Shown here in pieces: positions 55,526-63,088 of a stretch of DNA of 64,000 nt. The notes below the pieces were generated by a model. The model was not told the DNA's origin. It ran no database searches and saw only the letters and a list, made by a program, of their open reading frames with translations. A program made the translations under genes and the position numbers. How positions within the stretch are numbered: position 1 is the first letter of the stretch; each line of letters opens with the position of its first letter. The DNA is taken from positions 73,940 through 137,939 of the forward strand of contig NZ_KE383821.1 in the NCBI RefSeq assembly GCF_000422385.1, written 5' to 3'. The DNA comes from Microbacterium indicum DSM 19969 (lineage in GTDB: Bacteria > Actinomycetota > Actinomycetes > Actinomycetales > Microbacteriaceae).

Positions 55526-55992
55526 GCCCGCTCTCCCCCGTGGTTGAGGAGACCTTCGACGGGTGGCGGCTGCGCGTCCTTGTCAAGCTAAGCGAGCGCA
55601 TCGAATACGCCGTCGCGACGTGGCCGACGCTCACCGCCTCGGTGTTCTACGGTTTCCTCGTGCGTGATCTGGCGGAGCGGCGGGCGAGCGTGTATCTCGC
55701 CCGAGACGCACCGGTGTGGGCCCTGCCGCTCGCGGTCCGCACTCTGCGCGACGTCGCCGGGAACGTGCTCGAGCTCGAGACAATGCCGTGGCGAACACGA
55801 CGCGACGGGGCGGACACGGTCTCGATCGGTCGCATCCTCACCGAGGACGAGACGTCCACGTTTCTCGAGGAGCTCGCGGAAGACGCCGCTTCCCGCTTCA
55901 CCATGCTCGCGAACACCGCGCCCGTCTCGAGCACGACCCCCACGGATCCCGCCGCAGCCGAGAGGTCCGCGCCCGCCGCCGTGATCGCGTAG
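55489..55992 (+). CDS. Hypothetical protein, element 2
   Basis: 167 residues from ATG 55489 with a CGGAGGT site. The protein starts MTDRNDRPRSPQGPLSP, close in style to the next gene's MTAPDDETRSPQST. The central part (TASVFYGFLVRDLAERRASV, LAVRTLRDVAGNVLELE) looks globular alpha/beta; the C-terminus is Ala/Pro/Ser-rich. No family recognised. It follows int by 50 bp. Confidence 0.7.
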   Translation: MTDRNDRPRSPQGPLSPVVEETFDGWRLRVLVKLSERIEYAVATWPTLTASVFYGFLVRDLAERRASVYLARDAPVWALPLAVRTLRDVAGNVLELETMPWRTRRDGADTVSIGRILTEDETSTFLEELAEDAASRFTMLANTAPVSSTTPTDPAAAERSAPAAVIA

Positions 55993-55993
55993 C

Positions 55994-56084
55994 GCTCTGC
56001 GGCGAGCGCCTTCCCCCATCACAACCCCGCGAGGAGGCAGACCCCATGACCGCACCCGATGACGAGACGCGCTCGCCGCAGAGC
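55994..56084 (+). repeat. Start-bracketing inverted repeat, pair 2
   Basis: GCTCTGCGGCGAGCGC (55994-56009) and its exact reverse complement (56069-56084) bracket GAGGAGG and ATG 56046. The left arm begins right after the stop of the preceding gene. The arm core CTGCGGCGAGCGC is the same as in pair 1. Confidence 0.78.
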
Positions 56085-56624
56085 ACGGGGCGGGAGATGA
56101 CCGGACCGGATGGACAGCTGTACCGCCTGGACATCGCCGTGGACGTGGCGAAGGTCGAGAGCCCCGCGCCCGACGTTCTCGCGGTCACGATCGTGTGCGA
56201 GCACGCGGGCGGGGGAGACTGGCAGGAGAGACCGCGGACGGAGTGGACGTTCCTGCATCACACGCACCCGGACGCCGCCGCGCGGCTGGCAGAACTCGAA
56301 GCGGTCGCTCGCGGTCGGAGAGCCTCGCCGGGTAACGGGGAGTGGATGCCGCCGGGGACATGGGCGGTCGAGTACTCGCTCCGGGGCATGGGCGCATGGA
56401 CGTGGCCTGTCGATCTGCGCACCGTGCGTCAGCGGGACGGTCGTCGCCTTCCGAACGGCAAAGGGGCGCAGACGTATGGCCGCTACGACCTCTCTTTCGT
56501 CCTTCGCTGCGACTGCGGCAGAAACGTCCGCATTCGCTGGAACGCGCTGCTCGACGTCGTCGACCGCGCGGCCCACGGCGGGGTCCATGAGATTCCGCTC
56601 ATGCTGCTACTCGACGTCAAGTAG
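56046..56624 (+). CDS. Hypothetical protein, element 2
   Basis: 192 residues from ATG 56046 with a GAGGAGG site. The N-terminus contains the RSPQ tetrapeptide that is encoded by the right arm of the inverted repeat, also present in the preceding protein. The middle has AVTIVCEHAGGGDWQERPRT, the C-terminus FVLRCDCGRNVRIRWNALLD with a CxC pair. No family recognised. Confidence 0.7.
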   Translation: MTAPDDETRSPQSTGREMTGPDGQLYRLDIAVDVAKVESPAPDVLAVTIVCEHAGGGDWQERPRTEWTFLHHTHPDAAARLAELEAVARGRRASPGNGEWMPPGTWAVEYSLRGMGAWTWPVDLRTVRQRDGRRLPNGKGAQTYGRYDLSFVLRCDCGRNVRIRWNALLDVVDRAAHGGVHEIPLMLLLDVK

Positions 56625-56736
56625 TAGCTAGGCACGGGGATACGCGTCCTGGTAGGCTGAGCGCGTCCCGGCCGACTGGGACCAAGACCTTCCGCGGGCG
56701 TCACCTGCGGCACTTTCTGTGCCGTGGCGACGTCCG

Positions 56737-56774
56737 TTTCGTCTTCCACGGCACGCAAGCCGCAGGAGACGAAA
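56737..56774 (+). promoter_or_regulatory. Hairpin over the ribosome site of the excisionase-like gene
   Basis: TTTCGTCT (56737-56744) pairs with AGACGAAA (56767-56774). The right arm overlaps the GGAG ribosome site and the A of the start codon at 56774. An outer CCTGCGGC (56704) can pair with GCCGCAGG (56759-56766), giving an alternative fold. Translation control of the excisionase-like gene is plausible. Confidence 0.5.
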
Positions 56775-57016
56775 TGACTGCAACCGCAGCTACTTACCCC
56801 ACGACCGAACTCAAGCAGCTCGACACCGCCGCACTGCCGCCCTTCATCACGATCACCGTCGCGTGCGACCTCACCGGCCTGTCCCGATGGGCGGTCCGGA
56901 ACGCTATCGCCGCCGGAGAGATTCGCGCGCGCCGCATGGGTCCGCGCGCGCTTCGAATCGAGACGACCTCGCTGCTGGCGTGGGGCACCCCGATCACCTC
57001 GGCGGCCTCGCTGTGA
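56774..57016 (+). CDS. Excisionase-like HTH protein
   Basis: 80 residues. The winged-helix text ITVACDLTGLSRWAVRNAIA, then GEIRARRMGPRALRIETTSLLAW, matches the MerR/excisionase (helix-turn-helix 17) family. These small proteins direct integrases to excise or act as repressors. Distance from int (about 1.3 kb) and its own leader hairpin suggest separate control. GTGA overlap with the next gene. Confidence 0.82.
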   Translation: MTATAATYPTTELKQLDTAALPPFITITVACDLTGLSRWAVRNAIAAGEIRARRMGPRALRIETTSLLAWGTPITSAASL

Positions 57017-57588
57017 ACCGCACACGAGAAAGCCGCCCGAGCGGGTCAACTCAGGCGGCTGGAATCTCTGGGGATCGAGACGGGGCCAGGGTACAGGACG
57101 GCACGTGCTCGCATGGCGTCGCGACCGGAGCGCTCTGCGAGACCTGCGGAGCGATCGTGCAACCGCCGCTCCCCCTGTTCGGCCAGATCGCGTTTGAATC
57201 GCGAGCTGGATACAACGACGCTCCGGAGACGCACCCGCTCTCAACCTCGAGCGCGAGCCCGTCGAAGCCGCGCACCGTCGATCTGCCGTCAACATCGCAT
57301 GAGTCGTACCACCGGGCGAAGCGCTCGACCGGCCACGTCGAGTCCGCGATCGTCCGGCTGTTGGACGTCGGCCCCATGACTGACGACTCTCTGCATCAGG
57401 CATACCTCGCCGCGCGGCTCCCGGCCGTCACCCCGCAGCGCATCCGCTCCGCGCGGTCCACCCTCACGAAGGCCGGCCGCGTCGTGCTCGTCGGGCGTGG
57501 CCTCTCACGCCTCGGGAACCCCGCGAGGATATGGGGGCTCGCCCCGTCAACAGCTGCCACTCCCCACGAAGGGAGGGCCACGCGATGA
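57013..57588 (+). CDS. Zinc-ribbon and winged-helix protein, element 2
   Basis: 191 residues from GTG 57013 (GTGA overlap with the excisionase-like gene). A Cys/His cluster TCSHGVATGALCETCGAIV (residues about 34-52) looks like a small zinc site. The C-terminal 70 residues, ESAIVRLLDVGPMTDDSLHQ through TLTKAGRVVLVGR and RIWGL, look like a winged helix. A hairpin (AGCCGCC 57031 / GGCGGCT 57054) lies early in the gene. Probably a regulator or replication accessory protein; start uncertain. Confidence 0.6.
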   Translation: MNRTRESRPSGSTQAAGISGDRDGARVQDGTCSHGVATGALCETCGAIVQPPLPLFGQIAFESRAGYNDAPETHPLSTSSASPSKPRTVDLPSTSHESYHRAKRSTGHVESAIVRLLDVGPMTDDSLHQAYLAARLPAVTPQRIRSARSTLTKAGRVVLVGRGLSRLGNPARIWGLAPSTAATPHEGRATR

Positions 57589-58454
57589 GCATCACCCGCG
57601 TCGAGCTCACCTTCGAAGCGAACTACACGCAGATCCCGAACGCATGGCTACGTGACGCACGCCTCTCCCACAAGGCCCGAGGAGTGCTCGCCGAGCTCAT
57701 GACGCACCGGGCCGGTTGGAAGACCAGCATCGAGCAGATCGCCGCAGCAGGGCCCGACGGCGTCGACGCAATCCGAGCCGCGATCCGAGAGCTCGAGAAC
57801 GCGGGCTACCTCAGACGCGAGCAACGACACGACAATGACGGCAGGTTCGCCGAAACCGACTTCCTGCTACAGGAACCACCGTTGCGGGATTATCCGTCAA
57901 CGGGTCACCCGTCAACGGGTCACCCGTCAACGGGTCACCCGTCAACGGGTAATCCGACCCCTAAGAAGACCAAGGACAAGAAGACCAGCACAGAAGAAGA
58001 CCAAGGACAAGAACTCTCACGCGACGCGATTCGCGACGCGTTCGCGCGCGCGTGGGGATCCTGGCCGAAACAGACACGACGCAAGCCCGCCGAGGCCGCG
58101 TTCGCGACCGCCACGAAGATTCACGACCCCGACTGGCTTGCCGACCAGATCGCCCGCCACGCAGCCGCATACGGAGCAACGCTCGATCCCGCCAGGAAGA
58201 GATACGTTCCCGCGCTCGCCGCATGGATCCGCGAAGAGCGATGGGATGACCCCCTCGAGACAATGCTTCGCCCACCGACCGACACCGCCTGGCAGAACGC
58301 GCTCACCCCGCCACCCGAGCACGTGCACCGCTGGCTCACTGACGGCACCTGCATGGGATGCATCGAACGACGGACCGACTCACAAGAAGGAAAGCGCTCG
58401 CCGCAGGTACCGATGTACGCGCAGGAAGGATCCGCCGCAGATGCTCGACCCTGA
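57585..58454 (+). CDS. Replication-initiator-like protein with internal origin-like iterons
   Basis: 289 residues from ATG 57585 with a GGGAGGG site. The N-terminal domain (QIPNAWLRDARLSHKARGVL, HRAGWKTSIEQIAAAGPDG, AIRELENAGYLRREQ) is a winged helix of the kind found in phage replication proteins (lambda O/DnaD-like). A central linker made of four PSTGH-type repeats and a Lys/Glu-rich stretch follows. The C-terminal domain (FARAWGSWPKQTRRKPAEAA, YVPALAAWIREERWDDP) is like the C-terminal part of many phage replication proteins. The linker DNA carries iterons. It probably starts element replication at its own gene. Confidence 0.78.
   Translation: MSITRVELTFEANYTQIPNAWLRDARLSHKARGVLAELMTHRAGWKTSIEQIAAAGPDGVDAIRAAIRELENAGYLRREQRHDNDGRFAETDFLLQEPPLRDYPSTGHPSTGHPSTGHPSTGNPTPKKTKDKKTSTEEDQGQELSRDAIRDAFARAWGSWPKQTRRKPAEAAFATATKIHDPDWLADQIARHAAAYGATLDPARKRYVPALAAWIREERWDDPLETMLRPPTDTAWQNALTPPPEHVHRWLTDGTCMGCIERRTDSQEGKRSPQVPMYAQEGSAADARP
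57894..57950 (+). repeat. Four 15-bp iterons inside the replication gene
   Basis: The unit CCGTCAACGGGTCAC is repeated exactly three times (57894, 57909, 57924), plus 12 bases of a fourth (57939-57950). Each junction forms the palindrome ACGGGTCACCCGT. The period of 15 keeps the frame and encodes PSTGH units. Directly repeated initiator sites within the initiator gene are the lambda-origin arrangement. Confidence 0.85.
57964..58013 (+). repeat. A-rich segment with a 19-bp direct repeat after the iterons
   Basis: AGAAGACCAAGGACAAGAA occurs at 57964-57982 and 57995-58013. The whole stretch from about 57961 to 58015 is purine-rich and lower in GC than the surroundings, as expected for an unwinding region next to iterons. 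Confidence 0.7.
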
Positions 58455-58521
58455 AAGCCTCGCCCTCGACCTGGGGGTCATCGCCACTGACGATCGCGAT
58501 CCCGGCACCCGCGGCGAGCGC
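58394..58521 (+). repeat. Start-bracketing inverted repeat, pair 3
   Basis: GCGCTCGCCGCAGGT (58394-58408) and ACCCGCGGCGAGCGC (58507-58521) pair with one mismatch and bracket GGAAGG and ATG 58441. The arm core is the same as in pairs 1 and 2, in swapped order. Confidence 0.65.
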
Positions 58522-58950
58522 ATCGCCTCAACGATTCAGCTCGCGCTGAGCGCCGACGGTGCGGATGTTGACGTTGACGGCGGATCTGCTCTCGTGCTGG
58601 GGCTGTCAGCCGCGCTGGGACACCTGGCTGTGCTGCTCGCGGGGACGGCCGACGAGCTCGAGGAAACGCGGCATCCGCAGCTGTTCGGGCTGTGCGTCGT
58701 CTGCTCCAAGCCGCTCCCATCGCGTCGCAGCCGGTACTGCTCGAATGCGTGCCGCAATGCGGCGGACTCGGAGCGGCGGCGGGAGCGCTACTACCTTGAT
58801 CCGGCGTACCGCGAGGCCAAGCTAGCAGCGCAGCGGGCGCAGAAGGCATCGAAGCGCGAACGGTACCGTTCCGATCCGTCCTACCGTGCGCGGGTCGACG
58901 CAGGGCGGAGAGCCGCTCACGCCACGAAGAGCCGTGCTCGGATGCCCTAG
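58441..58950 (+). CDS. Zinc-finger protein of unknown function, element 2
   Basis: 169 residues from ATG 58441, overlapping the end of the replication gene by 14 bp. The N-terminal half is helical and acidic. A Cys4 motif CVVCSKPLPSRRSRYCSNAC sits at about residues 81-100, followed by a highly basic helical tail with DPAYREAKLAAQ and DPSYRARVDAG repeats. The combination suggests nucleic-acid binding. No family assigned. Confidence 0.65.
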   Translation: MLDPESLALDLGVIATDDRDPGTRGERIASTIQLALSADGADVDVDGGSALVLGLSAALGHLAVLLAGTADELEETRHPQLFGLCVVCSKPLPSRRSRYCSNACRNAADSERRRERYYLDPAYREAKLAAQRAQKASKRERYRSDPSYRARVDAGRRAAHATKSRARMP

Positions 58951-59481
58951 CGTCGTCCGCCGGCCGTCCCGGCCCGCCGTCGCCCGACGACGAGGCCGGG
59001 ACAGGCCGACCACCTCGCACGCGCGTGCGCGTGCGCGTGCGCGCAGCGAGGTTCCTCCCCCGCTGGCTCGAAAAAATTCGGGCTCAAGCCCTGGGCTAGA
59101 CCCCGTCCCCAGTACTTTTTTTCTCCCCGAAGGAATGGAGAGAAGTCCCGCCGGACGTTTTCGCGGGGTCGAGGAATCATCCTGCTCGACCGCCTCGGCC
59201 GCGCGCCGGCCGACGGCACTGCCTCCGGCGGGGAGGGTGCTGGGGCGACCATCTTGTCGGAGGGGTCAGCATGGTCAGCACTGCGCGGCAAGGAGCGCGA
59301 GACGCGTCGCCCGCGAGCGTGCGCCGCGCGCCTCGCGGCCCGGGTGGGTGACGAGCCGCTGAGGCTCGCGCGTGACGTGCGGGAGGAGCACCCGGGAGTC
59401 GATCGCTCAGAGCCGGTGGACGCTCGTACGATCGCCCCCCGCTGTCGGTGTGAGCTGCGAGCAGGTGCGCGCGGGCATCGT

Positions 59482-59522
59482 CGTTCGGAAGGGTCGCGTT
59501 TCAAACGCGACCCTTCCGAACG
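59482..59522. repeat. 41-bp perfect palindrome
   Basis: The left arm CGTTCGGAAGGGTCGCGTTT (59482-59501), a single central C at 59502 and the exact reverse complement (59503-59522) form an almost uninterrupted palindrome. As RNA it would need a short open loop; as DNA it could bind a dimer or act as a strong terminator. There is no T-run after it. Confidence 0.8.
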
Positions 59523-59918
59523 TGCGAGACGAGGTGCTCGAGAACCCGCGCACTTCTGAGCGGGTTGCATCTGGGTGGCCGGTTTCTAGGGGCGCGTGTC
59601 GCTTTGGTAGGAGCCGCGCACGCTGGGTCGCGCGCCCTCCCCCGCAGCGTGGCGGTACTCGGCCCGTCGCCCGCTCGTGCGCGAAACGCTCTGAGGGCGC
59701 GTGCGAGTCGCGCGCACCCCTGTGGCTGTCGACTGCGCGCGGCGTGCGCCCCGAGCACGAGACGCGTAGGCGAGGACTTCTGCTCACTTCTGATCGGAAG
59801 TGCCAGCGGGGCCCTTTTCGTCGGATCTGACGAAAACCGCTCCCACCGCCGGAGGACGTGCGATCGAGCGCCGATCGAGACCCGGGGCCCAACTACCGCG
59901 GGCGCATTCTGCGGCCCG

Positions 59919-59938
59919 TAGTGGCAAAGTTATGGCAC
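59919..59938 (+). promoter_or_regulatory. TGGCA repeats, right: possible integrase arm sites
   Basis: TAGTGGCAAAGTTATGGCAC has two TGGCA units 11 bp apart, closely matching the left pair at 54091-54110. They lie about 75 bp from the right core repeat. Confidence 0.5.
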
Positions 59939-59966
59939 GCCGCGCTACCGCGATCTACGCAAACGA

Positions 59967-60005
59967 AAACCCCCGGTCATGATTTTCGGTCATGACCGGG
60001 GGTTT
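59967..60005 (-). terminator. Terminator of tRNA-Tyr, supplied by element 2
   Basis: A 15-bp stem (AAACCCCCGGTCATG at 59967-59981 with 59991-60005) is followed on the minus strand by TTCGTTTG. It lies inside the element, 8 bp from the tRNA 3' end. Confidence 0.88.
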
Positions 60006-60013
60006 CCCTGGCG

Positions 60014-60095
60014 TGGTAGGTGAGGGATTCGAACCCCCGAAGGCTGAGCCGTCTGATTTACAGTCAGATTCCTTTGGCCGCTCGGACAACCTACC
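60014..60095 (-). tRNA. tRNA-Tyr(GTA), integration target of element 2
   Basis: Class II tRNA on the minus strand: GGTAGGT/ACCTACC acceptor, D arm GTCCGAGCGGCC, anticodon loop CTGTAAA with anticodon GTA, a long variable arm, and T arm GGGGGTTCGAATCCC. Discriminator A at 60014. CCA is not encoded. Confidence 0.95.
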
Positions 60096-60213
60096 AAGAC
60101 GCACCCGACCAACTTTCCCAGCCAACCGGAGGCGCAAGCATCAAGCATACGCTCCCCCGCGGCACGGGAGAAATCGAGAGGGCCGGGCGCGCCGGGGAAT
60201 CGCCTGAAGACGC

Positions 60214-60247
60214 GAGCGCCCCCGGGTCCGAGGATCCGGGGGCGCTC
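60214..60247 (-). terminator. Terminator of the infA-rplQ operon
   Basis: GAGCGCCCCCGG (60214-60225) pairs with CCGGGGGCGCTC (60236-60247). It lies 12 bp after the rplQ stop. Confidence 0.85.
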
Positions 60248-60259
60248 AGCGGGCGGTGC

Positions 60260-60793
60260 TTACTTGGCGTCCTCGGCGGGAGCCTCGTCAGCGGCGGGAG
60301 CCTCGTCAGCGGCGGGAGCCTCGGCGGCCTCCTCCGTGGCGGCCTCCTCGACGGGGGCCTCCTCGACGACCTCGGCGGGGGCCTCGACGGGGGCCTCCTC
60401 GGCGGCCGGAGCGGCCTTCTTGACCTTGGGCGTGACGGGCTCGAGGACGAGCTCGATCACGGCCATGGGCGCATTGTCGCCCTTGCGGTTTCCGACCTTC
60501 GTGATGCGGGTGTAGCCGCCCTCACGGTCGGCGACCTGCGGCGCGATGACGTCGAACAGCTCGTAGACGGCCGTCTTGTCGCGGAGGATCGACAGCGCGC
60601 GACGACGCGAGGCGAGGTCGCCGCGCTTGCCGAACGTGACGAGTCGCTCGGCGACGGGACGCAGGCGCTTGGCCTTGGTCTCGGTCGTCTTGATCGACTT
60701 GTTGGTGAAAAGCGCCGACGCGAGGTTCGCGAGGATCAGACGCTCGTGTGCGGCTCCGCCACCGAGGCGGGCACCCTTCGTGGGCTTAGGCAT
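60260..60793 (-). CDS. rplQ: Ribosomal protein bL17 with acidic tail
   Basis: 177 residues. The core (residues 1 to about 118) has [20 protein letters not shown] and [22 protein letters not shown]-terminal extension of about 55 residues of Ala, Glu, Pro and Asp ([16 protein letters not shown] style), with an internal APAADEAP repeat, follows. Such tails are common on actinobacterial L17. It is the last gene of the operon. Confidence 0.96.
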   Translation of the reverse strand: MPKPTKGARLGGGAAHERLILANLASALFTNKSIKTTETKAKRLRPVAERLVTFGKRGDLASRRRALSILRDKTAVYELFDVIAPQVADREGGYTRITKVGNRKGDNAPMAVIELVLEPVTPKVKKAAPAAEEAPVEAPAEVVEEAPVEEAATEEAAEAPAADEAPAADEAPAEDAK

Positions 60794-60826
60794 ATCTCAG
60801 TTCTCCAGAATCAGAAGAGAGGTGGA

Positions 60827-61816
60827 TCAGAGCGTCTCGTCGTCGTAGCCGCCGTAGAAGTTCGACCCGTCGAAACCGGGGACCGAGTCCTTCAGCGACA
60901 GTCCGAGCGAGGTGAGCTTGTCGCGCACCTCGTCCACCGACTTCTGACCGAAATTGCGGATGTTCATGAGCTGCGTCTCCGAGAGGGCGACGAGCTCGCT
61001 GACCGTGTTGATTCCCTCGCGCTTGAGGCAGTTGTACGAGCGAACCGACAGATCGAGGTCCTCGATGGGCATCGAGAGCTCGTTCGTGAGGACCTCGGCG
61101 ACCGGCGCGGGGCCGATCTCGATGCCCTCGGCCTCTTCGTTCAGCTCGCGGGCGAGACCGAACAGCTCGACCAGCGTGCGACCGGCCGAGGCGACGGCGT
61201 CGCGGGGCGCGATCGAGGGCTTGGTCTCGACATCGAGGACGAGCTTGTCGAAGTCGGTGCGCTCACCGGCGCGCGTGGCCTCGACGCGGTACGAGACCTT
61301 CAGGACGGGCGAGTAGATCGAGTCGACCGGGATCTGGCCGGCCTCGGCGTACTCGTTGCGGTTCTGACCGGCCGACACGTAGCCGCGGCCGCGCTCGATG
61401 GTGAGCTCGAGCTCGAACTTGGCGTTGTCGTTCAGCGTGGCGATGACGAGCTCGGGGTTGTGCACCTCGACGCCCGCGGGGGCCGAGATGTCGCCCGCCG
61501 TGACCTCGCCGGCGCCCATCTTGCGGAGGTACGCCGTGATCGGCTCGTCGCGCTCGCTCGAGACGACGAGCTGCTTCACGTTGAGGATGATCTGCGTGAC
61601 GTCCTCGACGACGCCGGGGATGGTGCTGAACTCGTGGAGCACGCCGTCGATGCGGACGCTCGTGACAGCCGCGCCGGGGATCGACGACAGCAGGCTGCGG
61701 CGCAGCGAGTTGCCGATCGTGTAGCCGAACCCGGGCTCGAGCGGCTCGAGGACGAACCGGCTGCGGAACTCGGAGATCTTCTCCTCGGTCAGAGTGGGAC
61801 GCTGTGCGATGAGCAC
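60827..61816 (-). CDS. rpoA: RNA polymerase alpha subunit
   Basis: 329 residues from GTG 61816 with an AAGGAAC site. The N-terminal dimerisation domain has [20 protein letters not shown]. The C-terminal domain has [19 protein letters not shown] and [14 protein letters not shown], the part that contacts UP elements and activators. Between rpsK and rplQ, without rpsD, as in many actinobacteria. Confidence 0.98.
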   Translation of the reverse strand: MLIAQRPTLTEEKISEFRSRFVLEPLEPGFGYTIGNSLRRSLLSSIPGAAVTSVRIDGVLHEFSTIPGVVEDVTQIILNVKQLVVSSERDEPITAYLRKMGAGEVTAGDISAPAGVEVHNPELVIATLNDNAKFELELTIERGRGYVSAGQNRNEYAEAGQIPVDSIYSPVLKVSYRVEATRAGERTDFDKLVLDVETKPSIAPRDAVASAGRTLVELFGLARELNEEAEGIEIGPAPVAEVLTNELSMPIEDLDLSVRSYNCLKREGINTVSELVALSETQLMNIRNFGQKSVDEVRDKLTSLGLSLKDSVPGFDGSNFYGGYDDETL

Positions 61817-61963
61817 TATGTGTTCCTTTCGATCAAGTGCCCGCTATATGACACTTGGTGAATGAGGTCTTGAGTTGTGACTCGTGCGCGCCGAGGCGCG
61901 CGGGTGGAACGACGTGTCGCCGGGGCGCCGGCCACGAGGGCCGACGCTCCGGCGAGAGCGTGC

Positions 61964-62362
61964 TCAGACGCGGCGGCGCTTCGGGGGACGGCAACCGTTG
62001 TGCGCCTGGGGCGTGACGTCCGAGATCGAGCCGACCTCGAGGCCAGCGGCCTGCAGCGAACGGATCGCCGTCTCGCGACCCGAACCCGGGCCCTTGACGA
62101 AGACGTCGACCTTCTTGACGCCGTGGTCCTGCGCCTGACGCGCAGCGGCCTCGGCGGCCATGCCGGCGGCGTAGGGGGTCGACTTGCGCGAGCCCTTGAA
62201 GCCCACGCCACCCGACGAAGCCCAGCTCAGGACGGCGCCCGAGGGGTCGGTGATCGAGACGATCGTGTTGTTGAACGTCGACTTGATGTGGGCCTGGCCC
62301 AGTGCGACGTTCTTCTTCTCCTTGCGGCGCGGCTTGCGCGCGGCGGTCTTCGGCGTTGCCAT
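61964..62362 (-). CDS. rpsK: Ribosomal protein uS11
   Basis: 132 residues. [38 protein letters not shown] and the C-terminal [19 protein letters not shown] are the family signatures. It lies 19 bp after rpsM. The 147 bp between rpsK and rpoA hold no gene and could contain an additional promoter. Confidence 0.98.
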   Translation of the reverse strand: MATPKTAARKPRRKEKKNVALGQAHIKSTFNNTIVSITDPSGAVLSWASSGGVGFKGSRKSTPYAAGMAAEAAARQAQDHGVKKVDVFVKGPGSGRETAIRSLQAAGLEVGSISDVTPQAHNGCRPPKRRRV

Positions 62363-62381
62363 TGTGATCTCCTATAAACCC

Positions 62382-62756
62382 TTAGCGAGCCTTCTTCTTA
62401 CCGGCGACCGTGCGCTTCGGACCCTTGCGGGTGCGCGCGTTGGTCTTGGTGCGCTGACCGCGCACCGGAAGGCCGCGACGGTGGCGGAGACCCTCGTAGG
62501 AGCCGATCTCGACCTTGCGGCGGATGTCGGCGGCGACCTCGCGGCGGAGGTCACCCTCAACCTTGTAGGTGCCCTCGATCGCGTCGCGGAGCGCGACGAG
62601 CTGGTCGTCGGTCAGGTCCTTGACGCGGATGTTCTCGTCGATGCCCGTGTTCGAGAGGACCTCGACGGAGCGGGTACGGCCGATGCCGTAGATGTACGTG
62701 AGTGCGATCACCACGCGCTTCTCGCGCGGGATGTCGACGCCGGCAAGACGTGCCAT
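62382..62756 (-). CDS. rpsM: Ribosomal protein uS13
   Basis: 124 residues. [34 protein letters not shown] and the C-terminal [20 protein letters not shown] identify uS13. Fourth-to-last gene of the operon; 154 bp separate it from rpmJ. Confidence 0.98.
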   Translation of the reverse strand: MARLAGVDIPREKRVVIALTYIYGIGRTRSVEVLSNTGIDENIRVKDLTDDQLVALRDAIEGTYKVEGDLRREVAADIRRKVEIGSYEGLRHRRGLPVRGQRTKTNARTRKGPKRTVAGKKKAR

Positions 62757-62910
62757 GCGATCTCTCCTGTGCTTGTGGAGGTGTGGAGCAGGATCGGTGC
62801 TCGGGCCTCCGCCCCGAGGTGTCCCCCACCGGAGTGGGATCTGATCCTGCCGTTCAGATGTTCAGTTGTGGGAGGTGCGTCTCACCTCTGCCGCAAGCGG
62901 CGACGGGGCG

Positions 62911-63027
62911 TCAGCCCTGGCGCTGCTTGTGACGCGGGTTGGACTTGCAGATCACCATGACGCGGCCGTTGCGGCGAATCACCTTGCAGTGCTCGCACAT
63001 GGGCTTGACGCTGGGCTTGACCTTCAT
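62911..63027 (-). CDS. rpmJ: Ribosomal protein bL36
   Basis: 38 residues, [20 protein letters not shown] through KQRQG. The zinc-binding C-C-C-H set (CEHC, VIC, PRH) is intact, so this is the zinc-containing (C+) form. The length is usual for the family, with a one-residue C-terminal Gly extension. Confidence 0.97.
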   Translation of the reverse strand: MKVKPSVKPMCEHCKVIRRNGRVMVICKSNPRHKQRQG

Positions 63028-63088
63028 GGGTGTTCCTATCGCTGTCTTCGTACCCGCGCGGGCGCGGGTCGTTACTTCCCGGTCGGGA

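Larger units (their letters stand above)
58951..59966. other. 1-kb region of element 2 without a convincing gene, rich in inverted repeats
   Basis: No reading frame here looks like protein. The region holds alternating purine-pyrimidine tracts near 59020-59045 (CGTGCGCG units), A- and T-runs near 59070 and 59115, a 41-bp palindrome at 59482-59522, an inverted repeat CACTTC/GAAGTG near 59785, and TTTTCGTC/GACGAAAA at 59815-59836. It probably contains the right attP arm, terminators and regulatory or transfer sites. Confidence 0.6.
53918..60067. mobile_element. Element 2: 6.1-kb integrative element in tRNA-Tyr with lambda-like replication module
   Basis: Bounded by a 56-bp direct repeat, with the intact tRNA-Tyr at the right end and a free 3' fragment at the left (6094 bp between copies). 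Cargo, all on the plus strand: integrase, two unknown genes, an excisionase-like gene, a zinc-ribbon/HTH protein, a replication-initiator-like gene with internal iterons, and a zinc-finger protein. About 1 kb without genes, rich in palindromes, follows. There are no packaging, capsid, tail or lysis genes. A phage satellite or small integrative plasmid is the best guess. Confidence 0.88.

Noticed and set aside
57894..57950. Tandem repeat as a possible CRISPR array
   Set aside because: The units are directly adjacent with no spacers and lie inside a reading frame, so they are iterons rather than CRISPR repeats.
59254..59830. Short plus- and minus-strand frames in the right part of element 2
   Set aside because: No ribosome sites, skewed Arg/Ser/Ala composition, and a frame that crosses a 41-bp palindrome; not credible as proteins.
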